This document shows, piece by piece, positions 9,324-18,964 of a DNA stretch of 64,000 nucleotides. The stretch is from Leptospira fainei serovar Hurstbridge str. BUT 6 (GTDB taxonomy: Bacteria; Spirochaetota; Leptospiria; Leptospirales; Leptospiraceae). The stretch's first letter is position 1; every line of letters starts with the position of its first letter. Where the stretch lies: assembly GCF_000306235.2 (NCBI RefSeq), contig NZ_AKWZ02000010.1:1054001-1118000 (forward strand), read 5' to 3'. A program made the translations under genes and the position numbers. The notes under the pieces are model-generated. The model saw nothing but the letters and a program-made list of their open reading frames with translations, had not been told where the DNA came from and did not search any database.

Positions 9324-10318
9324 CAGTCTTGGATTTGGTTTAGGAATGCGAAGGGGTTGATTGCTCTTGTCCCGACGTGAATTTCATAATGAAGGCTGTA
9401 TTGCGGGCTGTTTTCGGATTTACCCACGAATCCTATAACTTCCGCTTTCGATACTTGTTGGTTTTGTTTAACTTTTATTCTATCTAAATTTGAATAGATC
9501 GTTTTCCATCCGAATTTATGGGCCACCTTGACGAAGTATCCGGTATGTCGAGTATAACCGATTTCATATATAGTTCCGGGAGCGGTAGCAACGACTTCGG
9601 AAGCAGGGAATGCTCCAATATCAATTCCACTATTCATTTCTCTACGAGCAGTAACCGGATTTAGATATTCTCCGTAAGGATAGAGTACATATCCGCGGAC
9701 CGGCCAAATAGACGGTGTTTGTCGGATGACGCTCTTTCTTTTTTTTAAGATACTAATGATTTCTTGAGTAAGTTCGTTTGCGACTTTTAGGTTATGAACG
9801 TCTTCTTTTAATCGAAATACTTCCGCTCCGGGAGGTAGCGGACTTCCATCCTTTAAAGAACCGTTGGAAGTCAACTTTTCAGCGCCGCCGATTCCTTTTG
9901 CAACTTTTGAGGAATCTCCCGTAAGGCGTCCGTAAAGTGCACCGACATGCGTATGATAATAGTCGACATGCTCGTGTAAGCTGTTTATCTCTTCCTTCAT
10001 TTTTGCGGACTGACGAATGAAGTCTTGGTTTGAAAGATTAAGTTCGGTAAGTTGGTGAATCGATCCGGAATGACTCAGCACATTAACGGAACTGATTAAT
10101 AGAAGAACAAGAATCGTTCCCACGAAGATGGTAATAGCACGATAGGAAATATGGAAATTAATCGTTTTTTGTTCGGAATGCGGAATGACCATCACGGTCA
10201 AACGTTCTCTACCTTTCTTATTCCAGTTCGCTACTTTTAGATCTAGCTTAAGCTTTAAGTCCTGGTATTTATAACGTAGCCGATAGTATATGAGAGCGAA
10301 GTATGATTTTAGATTCAC
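9323..10318 (-). CDS. Membrane-anchored LytM/M23-domain protein, probably catalytically inactive
   Basis: This is a 331-aa inner-membrane protein with a cytoplasmic N-terminus of about 60 residues, one transmembrane segment ([18 protein letters not shown]), a periplasmic coiled-coil stretch, and a C-terminal LytM (M23) fold. The M23 zinc motif HxGxD reads NSGIDIG, so the first histidine is replaced by Asn. The YxH position reads YSN, and the final HxH reads SLH, which keeps only the second histidine. Loss of these ligands suggests a non-hydrolytic regulator like EnvC/NlpD or a scaffold rather than an endopeptidase. It is first in the operon with bactofilin and YaaR. Confidence 0.88.
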   Translation of the reverse strand: MNLKSYFALIYYRLRYKYQDLKLKLDLKVANWNKKGRERLTVMVIPHSEQKTINFHISYRAITIFVGTILVLLLISSVNVLSHSGSIHQLTELNLSNQDFIRQSAKMKEEINSLHEHVDYYHTHVGALYGRLTGDSSKVAKGIGGAEKLTSNGSLKDGSPLPPGAEVFRLKEDVHNLKVANELTQEIISILKKRKSVIRQTPSIWPVRGYVLYPYGEYLNPVTARREMNSGIDIGAFPASEVVATAPGTIYEIGYTRHTGYFVKVAHKFGWKTIYSNLDRIKVKQNQQVSKAEVIGFVGKSENSPQYSLHYEIHVGTRAINPFAFLNQIQD

Positions 10319-10437
10319 TATTTATGTCCCAAATCTAACGGTTTTGCACCGATTGGCGTATGGAGTAAGGAATCTTAAAAATTCTCTTTTCAGTCAATCC
10401 AAATCGCGAAAACTGTTCCTTAAAAGCCGTCCAAAGC

Positions 10438-11244
10438 ATGTATTCCATTATAGACACCCACTGTCATCTAGACATTGTTCTCGAACAAGGCCAGACAATC
10501 GACCAAAGCCTTCGTAATGCGAAAGAATCAGGCATTAAGAAAATCGTCCAAATCGGCATCGACCTTGATAGTTCTATTAGAGCAAAAGGTCTATCCGAAG
10601 AGTATTCCGATTCGGACATCGATATTTTCTATTCAATCGGATGCCATCCGACGGAGACCCACGAATTTCCAAAAAAAGAGGAAATTCTCTCTTTCATTAG
10701 CGAGAATCTGGATGACCCTCGCCTTTCCGCGATAGGCGAGATCGGTTTGGATTACTATCATGATGCATCTTCGAAAAATGAACAGATCGAAGTGTTGCAT
10801 TCATTCTTAGATGCTTCTAATCGACATCGACTCCCGGTCGTGATTCATTCAAGAGATGCAGGAGAGGACACGATAGCGATTTTAAAGGAACATCGAGATA
10901 AGGCTTTCGGCGTTATCCATTGTTTTACTTACGATTATTCTATTGCTAAGAGATTAGTCGATCTGGGATATTATATCTCATTTTCAGGAATTCTAGCTTT
11001 TAAGAATGCGAGAGACATTCAGGAAGCGGCCGAAAACCTTCCGCTGGAAGCTTTACTCATCGAAACGGATGCGCCGTTTTTGGCTCCTCCTCCATATCGT
11101 GGAAAACGAAACGAACCCGCATTTACGAAATTCGTTCTGGAGAAAATGTTCTCATTGAGAAAAGAATCAAATGCCGAAGTAGAAAAAACTCTGTACAGCA
11201 ATTCCGAAAAATTTATCCAAAGGAAACCCTTCTATCATGCTTGA
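10438..11244 (+). CDS. TatD-family metal-dependent deoxyribonuclease
   Basis: This is a 268-aa TIM-barrel metal-dependent hydrolase of the TatD/YcfH family. Metal ligand motifs are visible: IDTHCHLD at the N-terminus, [24 protein letters not shown] and [11 protein letters not shown]. The YRGKRNEP tail motif is typical of TatD. The family has 3'-5' exonuclease activity. The stop overlaps serS by eight bases. Confidence 0.93.
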   Translation: MYSIIDTHCHLDIVLEQGQTIDQSLRNAKESGIKKIVQIGIDLDSSIRAKGLSEEYSDSDIDIFYSIGCHPTETHEFPKKEEILSFISENLDDPRLSAIGEIGLDYYHDASSKNEQIEVLHSFLDASNRHRLPVVIHSRDAGEDTIAILKEHRDKAFGVIHCFTYDYSIAKRLVDLGYYISFSGILAFKNARDIQEAAENLPLEALLIETDAPFLAPPPYRGKRNEPAFTKFVLEKMFSLRKESNAEVEKTLYSNSEKFIQRKPFYHA

Positions 11245-12490
11245 TCTTAAATTTATCACCGAGAACACCGAAGCTTTGAAAGCTAATCTTGAGTTACGCG
11301 GATTTAAGGATATCGGTCTGCTCGATGAGTTAGCTAGAATCATTCATAGAAAAAAAGAACTTCAAAAGGAAGCGGAATCTCTTCGCGAAGAGAGGAATAA
11401 GGCAAGCAAAGAGATCGGAAAAGTTAAGCAGTCCGGTGGAGACATAGCTGCCGCTTCCGCCGCCGTAAAAGAAATAGGGGATAAAATTAAGGAAATAGAG
11501 GCGGATCTGGAAATCCAAGAGAATCTCTTGAGTGAAATTAATTTAGGTCTTCCTAATATATTGGATCCGCAAGTTCCTCCCGGTAAAAACGAGAACGATA
11601 ATAAGCTTCTGTATGAAGTTGGAGAAGTCAGAAATTTCCCATTTCAGCCTAAGCCGCATTATGAGCTTGGGGAAAATCTTAAATGGATCGATTTTGAGAA
11701 GGGAGTCAAACTAGGGGGCGGAAGAGCGTACACTTATTTCGGTTTCGGGGCCAAATTAGAAAGAGCGCTTGCGAACTTCATGTTAGAGACTCATACTGTC
11801 GAACATGGATATACGGAAGTTTGGGTGCCCGTCATGGTAAACGACGAATGTATGACAACTACGGGACAGTATCCTAAGTTTAAGGACGAATACTACAGAT
11901 TAGAAAGAGATGAACTCAACCTAATTCCAACCGCAGAAGTCCCTTTAACAAATTTGTACAGGGACGAGATCATTCCGGAAAATTCTTTGCCTATTTCCAT
12001 CACTGCTCATACTTCTTGTTTCAGAAGAGAAGCAGGTTCTTACGGAAAAGATACTCGTGGACTAGTTCGAGTTCACCAATTCCAAAAAGTGGAACTTGTG
12101 AAGTTTGCACGTCCCGAAGATTCCGAAGAAGAACATAAAAAGATGCTCTCTCATGCGGAGAATATCCTAAAAAAATTGGGGATCCGATACAGAGTGATGT
12201 TATTATGCAGCGGGGATATTTCTGCTGCTTCTTCCAAAACGTATGATCTGGAAGTGTGGATGCCTGGTTTGAATCGTTGGATGGAAATTTCTTCCGTTTC
12301 TAACTTCAAAGATTTTCAGGCAAGACGTGGTAAGATCCGTTACAAATCCAAAGAAGGTAAAAACCAGTTGGTCCATACTTTGAACGGTTCAGGTTTGGCG
12401 ATCGGAAGGACCTTGGCCGCTGTCATAGAAACTTATCAAAAAGAAGACGGGACAATAGAGTTCCCCGAGGTTTTGAAAAAATATCTCTGA
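11237..12490 (+). CDS. serS: Seryl-tRNA synthetase
   Basis: This is a class II aminoacyl-tRNA synthetase of 417 aa that charges tRNA-Ser. The N-terminal antiparallel coiled-coil arm (about residues 30-100) is rich in Lys and Glu. The catalytic core shows the TAEVPLTN serine-site motif, motif 2 ([21 protein letters not shown]) and motif 3 ([16 protein letters not shown]). The last codons, TAT CTC TGA, form part of a 13-bp repeat that reappears at the end of the downstream methyltransferase gene. The restriction-modification cassette therefore abuts this stop codon. Confidence 0.97.
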   Translation: MLDLKFITENTEALKANLELRGFKDIGLLDELARIIHRKKELQKEAESLREERNKASKEIGKVKQSGGDIAAASAAVKEIGDKIKEIEADLEIQENLLSEINLGLPNILDPQVPPGKNENDNKLLYEVGEVRNFPFQPKPHYELGENLKWIDFEKGVKLGGGRAYTYFGFGAKLERALANFMLETHTVEHGYTEVWVPVMVNDECMTTTGQYPKFKDEYYRLERDELNLIPTAEVPLTNLYRDEIIPENSLPISITAHTSCFRREAGSYGKDTRGLVRVHQFQKVELVKFARPEDSEEEHKKMLSHAENILKKLGIRYRVMLLCSGDISAASSKTYDLEVWMPGLNRWMEISSVSNFKDFQARRGKIRYKSKEGKNQLVHTLNGSGLAIGRTLAAVIETYQKEDGTIEFPEVLKKYL

Positions 12491-12493
12491 TTT
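12481..12493 (+). repeat. 13-bp direct repeat, left copy, flanking the restriction-modification cassette
   Basis: ATATCTCTGATTT here covers the serS stop codon. An identical 13-mer is at 14162-14174. The two copies bracket the AT-rich cassette of about 1.67 kb and look like an insertion or recombination scar. Confidence 0.75.
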
Positions 12494-12598
12494 ACTATTT
12501 ATTCGTTATGTACTTTTATTTGAAAATTCATATGTTTTCTGTACTAATTTATTAAAAACACTGAAAATTATTGTACGATCTTAAAATAGCTTTCTAAT

Positions 12599-13288
12599 AT
12601 GTCTTTAATGGATTTTAGAGATGAATTTTCTATTCGAATGAAAAGAAAATACCCTAATACTTTTGATTGGGGGTTAGTTGGAATTTTAACAAAACAATCT
12701 CAAGTTTACACTTTGTCTTACGATTCGAAAATACTATCAGGGATTTTTGAAATATTTTGCGAACCCATTGTTAGGGAGATTGCTCAAGATTTTCAGCTTA
12801 TTTTAGAAAAGACGAAACAGAACGCTTATCCTGATTTTACTTTGCATGATCCAAGGCAACCAGGAAAAAAAATTGCCGTAGAAGTGAAATCAACCTATAG
12901 ATCTTTTAATATAGATGGTAGCATTAAACCTTTTTCTTATACCTTAGGATCGTATCGCTCATACATTAGAGATGGGAAAAAGAGTATTTTATATCCTTAC
13001 GAAGAATATAAAGAGCATTGGATCGTGGGTTTTTTATATGAAAGAAATCCAGAGTGCAAAGAGACAGAAATACGACAAGTGATAGAAGCTTCTTCTCTAA
13101 AGTCGCCATTTATTAATATCGAGTATTTCGTACAAGAAAAGTATAAAATTGCTAGTAAGACGCAAGGGAGCGGTAATACTACTAATATTGGCTCAATTAA
13201 AAGTAATAATATTTCTGATTTTATTAATGGCAATGGTCCTTTCAGATCACATGATGAATTTAACAAATTTTGGAAAGAATATGGATAA
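12599..13288 (+). CDS. EcoRV-type type II restriction endonuclease (predicted GATATC)
   Basis: This is a 229-aa homologue of EcoRV from end to end. Catalytic residues fit the EcoRV D-x15-D/E-x-K pattern: YPDFTL (Asp79) and AVEVKSTY (Glu95, Lys97), matching EcoRV Asp74, Asp90 and Lys92 at identical spacing with Glu for the second Asp. The DNA-recognition loop GSGNTTNIGSI (about 190-200) is identical to that of EcoRV. A GATATC recognition site is therefore likely. Composition is much more AT-rich than the flanking genes, which points to transfer. Its stop overlaps the methyltransferase start in ATGGATAA. No controller (C) gene is present. Confidence 0.95.
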   Translation: MSLMDFRDEFSIRMKRKYPNTFDWGLVGILTKQSQVYTLSYDSKILSGIFEIFCEPIVREIAQDFQLILEKTKQNAYPDFTLHDPRQPGKKIAVEVKSTYRSFNIDGSIKPFSYTLGSYRSYIRDGKKSILYPYEEYKEHWIVGFLYERNPECKETEIRQVIEASSLKSPFINIEYFVQEKYKIASKTQGSGNTTNIGSIKSNNISDFINGNGPFRSHDEFNKFWKEYG

Positions 13289-14171
13289 AATTTTTGTTCC
13301 ACCTATTAAATGCCAAGGTATTAAAACTAAACTGGTCCCTTGGATCAAAGAGTCTATACCATTTCATTTCAAAGCACGCTGGATAGAACCTTTTATGGGA
13401 TCTGGAGTTGTTGGATTTAATACAGCTAACAAAGACGCTATATTTGCTGATGTTAATCCGTATTCGATTGAGTTTTACAATGCTCTGAAATTTAAAAAAA
13501 TTACTCCAAATAAAGCTAAAGACTTTTTGTCAAAAGAAGGAGAAAATCTTTTCAAAAAGGGAGAGAAATACTATTACTATATACGTGATAGATTCAATAG
13601 AGATCACAATCCATTAGATTTTTTATTTCTTTCTCGATCTTGTTTTAACGGATTAATGCGTTTTAATAAGGCAGGGGAATTTAATGTTCCTTTTTGTCGT
13701 AAACCAGAAAGATTTTCCAAAGCTTATATTACTAAAATTGTAAATCAGATTGAATATGTTTATTCTAAGTTACAAACAACTAATTGGGAATTTATATCTC
13801 TTTCTTTTCATGATTTAATAATAAAGGCAAAAGAAAATGACTTAATATATTGTGATCCTCCATATTTAGGACGTCATGTTGACTATTATAATAGTTGGGG
13901 TATTGAAGAAGAACAAGAGTTGGCAGGTTTGTTGAAAAAAACGAAAGCACGTTTTATATTATCTACGTGGCTAAAAAATGACTTTCGGGTAAATGAGGCA
14001 ATTTCTCTTCTTTGGGGCGAACATAATATAATTACTAAATCTCATTATTATCATGTAGGGGGTAAGATTGAGAATAGAAACCCTGTAGTTGAAGCGTTAA
14101 TCACAAATTTTGATCTTGTTTCATATCCTAAAAGAGAAACAGTTAAAGAACTTTCCTTGGCATATCTCTGA
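13281..14171 (+). CDS. EcoRV-type DNA adenine-N6 methyltransferase (predicted GATATC)
   Basis: This is a 296-aa D12-class (Dam-like) N6-adenine methyltransferase, near-colinear with M.EcoRV. It opens with DKIFVPPIKCQGIKTKLVP. The SAM motif EPFMGSGVVGFN is at residues 36-47, the catalytic motif DPPYLGRHVDY starts at 192, and GEFNVPFCRKPERF is shared with M.EcoRV. It would protect GATATC sites from the adjacent endonuclease. The ATG at 13281 is chosen because it gives the family length; upstream in-frame ATGs lie inside the endonuclease gene. The final codons TAT CTC TGA coincide with the 13-bp repeat shared with serS. AT-rich, like its partner. Confidence 0.95.
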   Translation: MDKIFVPPIKCQGIKTKLVPWIKESIPFHFKARWIEPFMGSGVVGFNTANKDAIFADVNPYSIEFYNALKFKKITPNKAKDFLSKEGENLFKKGEKYYYYIRDRFNRDHNPLDFLFLSRSCFNGLMRFNKAGEFNVPFCRKPERFSKAYITKIVNQIEYVYSKLQTTNWEFISLSFHDLIIKAKENDLIYCDPPYLGRHVDYYNSWGIEEEQELAGLLKKTKARFILSTWLKNDFRVNEAISLLWGEHNIITKSHYYHVGGKIENRNPVVEALITNFDLVSYPKRETVKELSLAYL

Positions 14172-14174
14172 TTT
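14162..14174 (+). repeat. 13-bp direct repeat, right copy, flanking the restriction-modification cassette
   Basis: ATATCTCTGATTT is identical to 12481-12493. It covers the stop codon of the methyltransferase and is followed by TTTCTCC, which may be the original serS downstream sequence. Confidence 0.75.
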
Positions 14175-14224
14175 TTTCTCCGAAAAAGTATCAGGTTTTT
14201 CCCTAAAAGACAGATAGTTAGAGT

Positions 14225-15505
14225 ATGGTTTCCGAAATCCATACTCAGTCTTCTCGTTCTTTCAAGATCATCTCTGTCTTATTTTGTTATTTTGTGTTCG
14301 CAGGATTTTCCGTATCCGGTGCAGAGGATACTTCTTTAAAAGGTAAGGTTGCTCCTGTAAAAGGAGAGGTTAATACTTCTTTAAACGGATTCGGAATAAG
14401 CCTCTCGGACGACGGGAATACGTTGTACTATTATGCTAAGCGCAATAATTCGAATTATACCGATATATATAAATCCGTTCGCAACGGGGATCTATGGTCG
14501 ACAGGATCGGAGCTATCGGAACTCAATTCTCAGTTCGACGATCAAAGCCCTTTCGTTTTGAATAAAGAAGAAGGTATTTTATTTTCTTCTAATCGCGACG
14601 GTAGCATCGAATTTATCTTACCGAACGGAAAGATCGGAGTATCAAGAGATATATATTTTTCTAAGAAAGGGGAAGGCAGGTGGCTTCGTCCTACTTCGCT
14701 TCCAACAACGGTTAACACATCCGCGATCGAAGAGAATCCTTATTTGTACGAGAATCGTTTATACTTTACTCGCTATCCATTCGGTGTCGTTGGTGAATCG
14801 GACATTTTCGTTTCCGAATACGATAATAAAACTTGGAATAAAGCATATCGATTACCCTCCCCCGTTAACACCGATTATGCCGAAATTGCGGCTACGATCG
14901 GAAGGGACGGAAAGACTCTTTATTTTTCTTCGAATCGGCCAGGCGGCTTCGGAGGTATGGACATATATAAATCGACCAGGAATCCCGACGGAAGTTATTC
15001 GAAACCGATTAATTTAGGACCGGAGATAAATTCGAAAGGTGACGAGGCGTTTTATGTCGAAGCTCCCGACGGTAAGAATGCTTACTTTTGTCGAAGGGAC
15101 GAATCATCCAATTACGATATTTACGAAATCGCTTCATCGGAAAATTGGGATGATTTGAAAACCGGCAAAAAAATTTCGTTAGAAGCCATTCATTTTCAAA
15201 GCGGATCCTTCGAATTGGAAAACGATTCTAAACCTTCATTGGATCGTTTGGCTGATTTTCTTTCGGCAAACGACAAATCCAGATTAAAGATTACAGGCCA
15301 TACCGATTTGCATGGCGAAACTCAGGACAATATGGTATTAAGTCGCCAGAGAGCGGAGGCAGTTAGAAAATACTTAATTCATAAGGGAATATCGCCGGCT
15401 AGGATTGAGACGGAGGGCAAAGGAAGCACCGAGCCTATTTTTCAGGATAAAAACCCCGAAACGGATCGGAAGAATCGCCGCACTGAATTTCAGCTTCTTG
15501 AATAA
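14225..15505 (+). CDS. OmpA-family protein with PD40 beta-propeller repeats
   Basis: This is a 426-aa exported protein. A signal peptide ([18 protein letters not shown]) is followed by WD40-like PD40 repeats with hallmark strings [34 protein letters not shown] and [17 protein letters not shown]-terminal OmpA peptidoglycan-binding domain follows (about 320-426), with [27 protein letters not shown] and NRRTEFQL. It probably tethers the outer membrane or an envelope complex to peptidoglycan. It is followed by a solute-binding protein and an outer-membrane barrel on the same strand. Confidence 0.92.
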   Translation: MVSEIHTQSSRSFKIISVLFCYFVFAGFSVSGAEDTSLKGKVAPVKGEVNTSLNGFGISLSDDGNTLYYYAKRNNSNYTDIYKSVRNGDLWSTGSELSELNSQFDDQSPFVLNKEEGILFSSNRDGSIEFILPNGKIGVSRDIYFSKKGEGRWLRPTSLPTTVNTSAIEENPYLYENRLYFTRYPFGVVGESDIFVSEYDNKTWNKAYRLPSPVNTDYAEIAATIGRDGKTLYFSSNRPGGFGGMDIYKSTRNPDGSYSKPINLGPEINSKGDEAFYVEAPDGKNAYFCRRDESSNYDIYEIASSENWDDLKTGKKISLEAIHFQSGSFELENDSKPSLDRLADFLSANDKSRLKITGHTDLHGETQDNMVLSRQRAEAVRKYLIHKGISPARIETEGKGSTEPIFQDKNPETDRKNRRTEFQLLE

Positions 15506-15579
15506 ATCGAATTATATCTTGCGAAACGGTTAAGCAAAAATTTCTTTCAAGTCCCGGAGTTGCCGATAACATAGGTATC

Positions 15580-16434
15580 ATGACGAGACCGAGCAATACC
15601 TTGCGAGCTCTCCTCCCAGCTCTCATTTTATTTATTTCAGAAGGTATTTTTGCGCAAAAAATACCCGCTAGTAGATTGGACCAAATCTTGGCGAAGAAGG
15701 AAATTATCGTAGGTGTAAACCGAGTTTATGAACCGTTTTACATTCAAGATTCACTCGAAGGATTTCCCGGCTTCGACGTTGAACTAGCGAAACTGTACGC
15801 CGAGTATTTAGGTGTCACGCTAAAACTAAAGCCGCTTAAAACCTTTAGACAGTTTTCGGACGAGATAGCCGTAGGCTCGATCGATATTGCATTGGCGGGA
15901 ATGTCCACAGACTTAAGTCGCGGAAAGACGGTTAGTTTTTCGGATCCTTATTTACTTGCCACACCTGCCGGTCTTATTTTTAAGAAATCACTTCCTCCGG
16001 AACCGGAAGGAAGTATCGTAACAACTAGGTCGTTCAAGTCACTTGATGATCTATCCGTTTTGAATGGAGTTTCTTTTTCAGTTCGTTCAAATACTACAAA
16101 TCATAATTACCTTTTGAGAAAATTCGGTAAAAATAAAATTTACAGTTATCTTTCGGATTCGGTGGCGATCGATGCGCTTATTAAGAACGACGTTACTTGT
16201 TACGTGGCCGATAGTTTATATATTCTCGCTTTACTTCAAAAACAACCTAGCTTGCGCGCGAGTTATTTGCCTTTGATCAATCCTGTGATGGACGATTATA
16301 TTAGCGCGGCAATGCCGTTAAACGATCTTGTTTTCGTAGATAACTTTAATTTCTTCATTAAGGAATTAAAGAGAACGGGCGTAATTGAAGGAATTCGATC
16401 GAAATATTTCCTCTCTAAAGATTGGGTAAAATAA
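15580..16434 (+). CDS. Periplasmic solute-binding protein (family 3, amino-acid type)
   Basis: This is a 284-aa exported protein with a signal peptide ([15 protein letters not shown]) and the bilobed SBP_bac_3 fold: [45 protein letters not shown] and [15 protein letters not shown]. It probably binds a polar amino acid or similar small ligand. No permease or ATPase gene is adjacent. It sits three bases before an outer-membrane barrel gene instead, so it may be a ligand sensor or work with distant transporter genes. Confidence 0.87.
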   Translation: MTRPSNTLRALLPALILFISEGIFAQKIPASRLDQILAKKEIIVGVNRVYEPFYIQDSLEGFPGFDVELAKLYAEYLGVTLKLKPLKTFRQFSDEIAVGSIDIALAGMSTDLSRGKTVSFSDPYLLATPAGLIFKKSLPPEPEGSIVTTRSFKSLDDLSVLNGVSFSVRSNTTNHNYLLRKFGKNKIYSYLSDSVAIDALIKNDVTCYVADSLYILALLQKQPSLRASYLPLINPVMDDYISAAMPLNDLVFVDNFNFFIKELKRTGVIEGIRSKYFLSKDWVK

Positions 16435-16437
16435 TCG

Positions 16438-18009
16438 GTGAAAGATATCAGCCAATTACTAAGAATCGGCTTCTTATCTTTTGGGGTCGTTTTTCTGATA
16501 AATCCTCTTTCCGCACAGGAAATTGAAGAAAAAACTAAAATAGATCTGCAAGGTAACTATAGGGTTCGCGGATTCAATTTGGGTAGAGATATTTATTCTT
16601 CCCGTCAGACTCCGGTTACCCCGTTCGATAAACAGGCATTTCAAAATCAATATCAACAGAATGTGAATAATCAGATTCAGAACGAGATTAACGCGCGGAG
16701 TCGCGGATTACCGACTACTCTCTCCCCTTCGAGAGAAGATATGACGTACTACGACACTCGTATGACTTTGAATATGAACTTTGCAACTTCGAAGTATTTC
16801 GAAGCACTAGCGGGCGTTCAGATTGGTGATATGATATTCGGGGGAAAAGGCGTTGGGCAGAGTTCGAACATCGGCCCAGGCCAGGGTGGAGAAGCAACGT
16901 ACAGTACCGCCGTAAACATTCAGACGAACTTTCTGTATTTAAATTTCAAACTACCAGAAAAAAGTTTTACGACGAGAGTCGGTTTGCAGCTCTTTACGTC
17001 CGCGCAGGGCCGAGTAATCTACATTCCCGGTACCGGTGTTACAATGACGAAAGATATTCGTAATTGGAATATGACTTTGGAAGGTGGTTGGTTAATCGCT
17101 AAGCAGAATAATCTGACCGATTTAGATAAGAATAGTTTCGCGGATAAAAATTATCAGGGAAATAATATTTATTTTTATAAAGTAAAGACCAGTTTTTTTA
17201 ACAACGCCAGGCATGAGTTATACAGTTATTATATGGATGATACGTTGCGGGATATCCAGGATACTAACGGGGTATATGGGCTAGTCTCACGTCAGAGTCA
17301 ATCCGGGCAATTGTTCTGGCACGGTCTATTCAATGAGTTTAATTTTTCGGACTTTACCCTTGTCGTCCACGGAATTTATAACCACGGGACTCTCCACTCC
17401 TTAAATCCGTATCGGGATACTAGCGGAAACGAAGTATATAGAAAATATGATCGTTACGCTATAAAGGGCGCCTTCTTCGACACGCAGGTTTCCTATCGAT
17501 ATAATGAGTCGCTGACCCTGAATTTTATAGCATTAGGCTCGACGGGACGACCAGGTTACGAAAAGGACGGCACTCGCTCTAATTTACACGGTTCAGGTTA
17601 TCAAACTTTGTTCCCGGGATATTCGGTTTCGAATATCGCAATCGACTTCACCGGGGGATACGCGCTTTTCCCCGGAGGAAACGTTAGCGGTTTATATGAA
17701 TATGGATTGTTTTCCGATATCGTGGTTGCAGGTCCGATTGTTCTTACTCTCGGCTATTACAGACTATACGGAACAAAGTCTCCGTTAATGGATAATAATC
17801 GATTCTATAATTCAGATAATTTTTATCAGACATCCGCGTATTTTGGCCAAGAATACAATCTCAATTTGAGATGGAACGCATTTAGAGATATGCAGATTCT
17901 TTTACGTTCGGGTTATTTTATTTCAGGTAACGGCTTTAAGGCTTATATGGATACGACGGGCGGTACGTTTTTACGGGAACTATTTGTGACAGCCGAACAT
18001 AGATTTTAA
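16438..18009 (+). CDS. Predicted outer-membrane beta-barrel protein
   Basis: This is a 523-aa protein with a GTG start three bases after the preceding stop. A signal peptide (IGFLSFGVVFLINPLSAQ) is followed by alternating amphipathic strands rich in aromatic and polar residues (YRVRGFNLGRDIY, YYDTRMTLNMNFATSKYF, LTLGYYRLYG) and ends in a C-terminal aromatic (AEHRF), as barrel proteins do. A stretch rich in Gln and Asn (about 60-95) may be a periplasmic or surface loop. The family is not recognised. It may be an alginate-export or porin-like barrel. Coupling to the binding protein suggests uptake of the same ligand (inference). Confidence 0.75.
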   Translation: MKDISQLLRIGFLSFGVVFLINPLSAQEIEEKTKIDLQGNYRVRGFNLGRDIYSSRQTPVTPFDKQAFQNQYQQNVNNQIQNEINARSRGLPTTLSPSREDMTYYDTRMTLNMNFATSKYFEALAGVQIGDMIFGGKGVGQSSNIGPGQGGEATYSTAVNIQTNFLYLNFKLPEKSFTTRVGLQLFTSAQGRVIYIPGTGVTMTKDIRNWNMTLEGGWLIAKQNNLTDLDKNSFADKNYQGNNIYFYKVKTSFFNNARHELYSYYMDDTLRDIQDTNGVYGLVSRQSQSGQLFWHGLFNEFNFSDFTLVVHGIYNHGTLHSLNPYRDTSGNEVYRKYDRYAIKGAFFDTQVSYRYNESLTLNFIALGSTGRPGYEKDGTRSNLHGSGYQTLFPGYSVSNIAIDFTGGYALFPGGNVSGLYEYGLFSDIVVAGPIVLTLGYYRLYGTKSPLMDNNRFYNSDNFYQTSAYFGQEYNLNLRWNAFRDMQILLRSGYFISGNGFKAYMDTTGGTFLRELFVTAEHRF

Positions 18010-18017
18010 GACGGTCA

Positions 18018-18611
18018 CTATAATTTTAATCTTGAACGAATTGCGCGACCTAAGGTGTATTGATCGGCTAACTCGATCGAACCGCCTACGGTTATGCCGT
18101 AAGCGATACGAGTCACTACAACATTCAAACTTTGTAATTGTCGAAGTAAATAGTCTGCTGTTGCATCGCCTTCTAACGTAGGATTCGTGGCGACCAGAAC
18201 TTCCTTGATTTCTTCAGGTTCGATCCTCGCTACTAATTCTTTAATTCTTAGGTCTTGAGGACCGATTCCTTCCAAAGGAGAAATTACACCGTTCAATACG
18301 TGGTATCTTCCCCGAAACTCGCCGGTATTTTCGATAAAGAAAACGTCTTCCGGTTGCTCGACTACGCAAATTGTATGTCCATCCCTTTTAGAAGAAAGAC
18401 AAAGTTCACAGGTTTCTGCTTCCGAGTAGGCGCCGCACCGTAAACAAAATCGAATTCGATCTTTTGTATCCACGAGACTTTGAATGAATCCGTGAAATAC
18501 CGTCGGATCTTGTCGGAGTAGATGGAAACTGATTCGATAGGCGCTCTTCTTTCCGATACCCGGCAGGGAAGAAAGCGCGCTTACCATACCTTCGATCAGA
18601 TGTTCAGCCAA
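18018..18611 (-). CDS. recR: RecR, recombination mediator
   Basis: This zinc-finger Toprim protein acts with RecF/RecO in recombinational repair and RecA loading. HhH-type motif [19 protein letters not shown], zinc finger [16 protein letters not shown], then Toprim motifs ICVVEQPED and [20 protein letters not shown] are visible. The TTG at 18611 is proposed as the start. It gives 197 aa, the family norm, and overlaps the ybaB stop in ATTGGCTGA. An upstream in-frame ATG at 18713 would add 34 unlikely residues from inside ybaB. It is last in the tadA-dnaX-ybaB-recR operon. Confidence 0.93.
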   Translation of the reverse strand: MAEHLIEGMVSALSSLPGIGKKSAYRISFHLLRQDPTVFHGFIQSLVDTKDRIRFCLRCGAYSEAETCELCLSSKRDGHTICVVEQPEDVFFIENTGEFRGRYHVLNGVISPLEGIGPQDLRIKELVARIEPEEIKEVLVATNPTLEGDATADYLLRQLQSLNVVVTRIAYGITVGGSIELADQYTLGRAIRSRLKL

Positions 18612-18951
18612 TGTTACCGCCGAATAACTTTGAAATTTGGGAAAAATCGAATCCCCCGGTAACCGACTTAAATTCGTGCTCGGTCGCTTCCTTTGCTTTT
18701 TTAAGAGCTTCATTTGTTGCAGACAAAATCAGGTCTTCTAACATTTTATTATCATCAGAATCGAATAAAGTCCTGTTAATCTTTACGTCTATGATTGTCC
18801 CTTCTCCAGTGCTTGTAACCTGCACCATCCCGGCCCCGGCGTCTCCGATGACTCGAATATTGGAAATTCTTTTCTTAATTTCTTCGACTCGTTCTTTCAT
18901 CTCCCCCATGCGGGAAAACATCTCGGAGGCATTCTTTAAATTATCAAACAT
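18604..18951 (-). CDS. ybaB: YbaB/EbfC nucleoid-associated protein
   Basis: This is a 115-aa DNA-binding, tweezer-shaped nucleoid protein. It has an N-terminal helical segment ([15 protein letters not shown]) and the conserved core [19 protein letters not shown]. The start at 18951 is supported by TAAGGAG nine bases upstream. The in-frame ATG at 19002 lies inside the end of dnaX. The dnaX-ybaB-recR linkage is widely conserved in bacteria. Confidence 0.94.
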   Translation of the reverse strand: MFDNLKNASEMFSRMGEMKERVEEIKKRISNIRVIGDAGAGMVQVTSTGEGTIIDVKINRTLFDSDDNKMLEDLILSATNEALKKAKEATEHEFKSVTGGFDFSQISKLFGGNIG

Positions 18952-18964
18952 CCGGCTAATCTCC

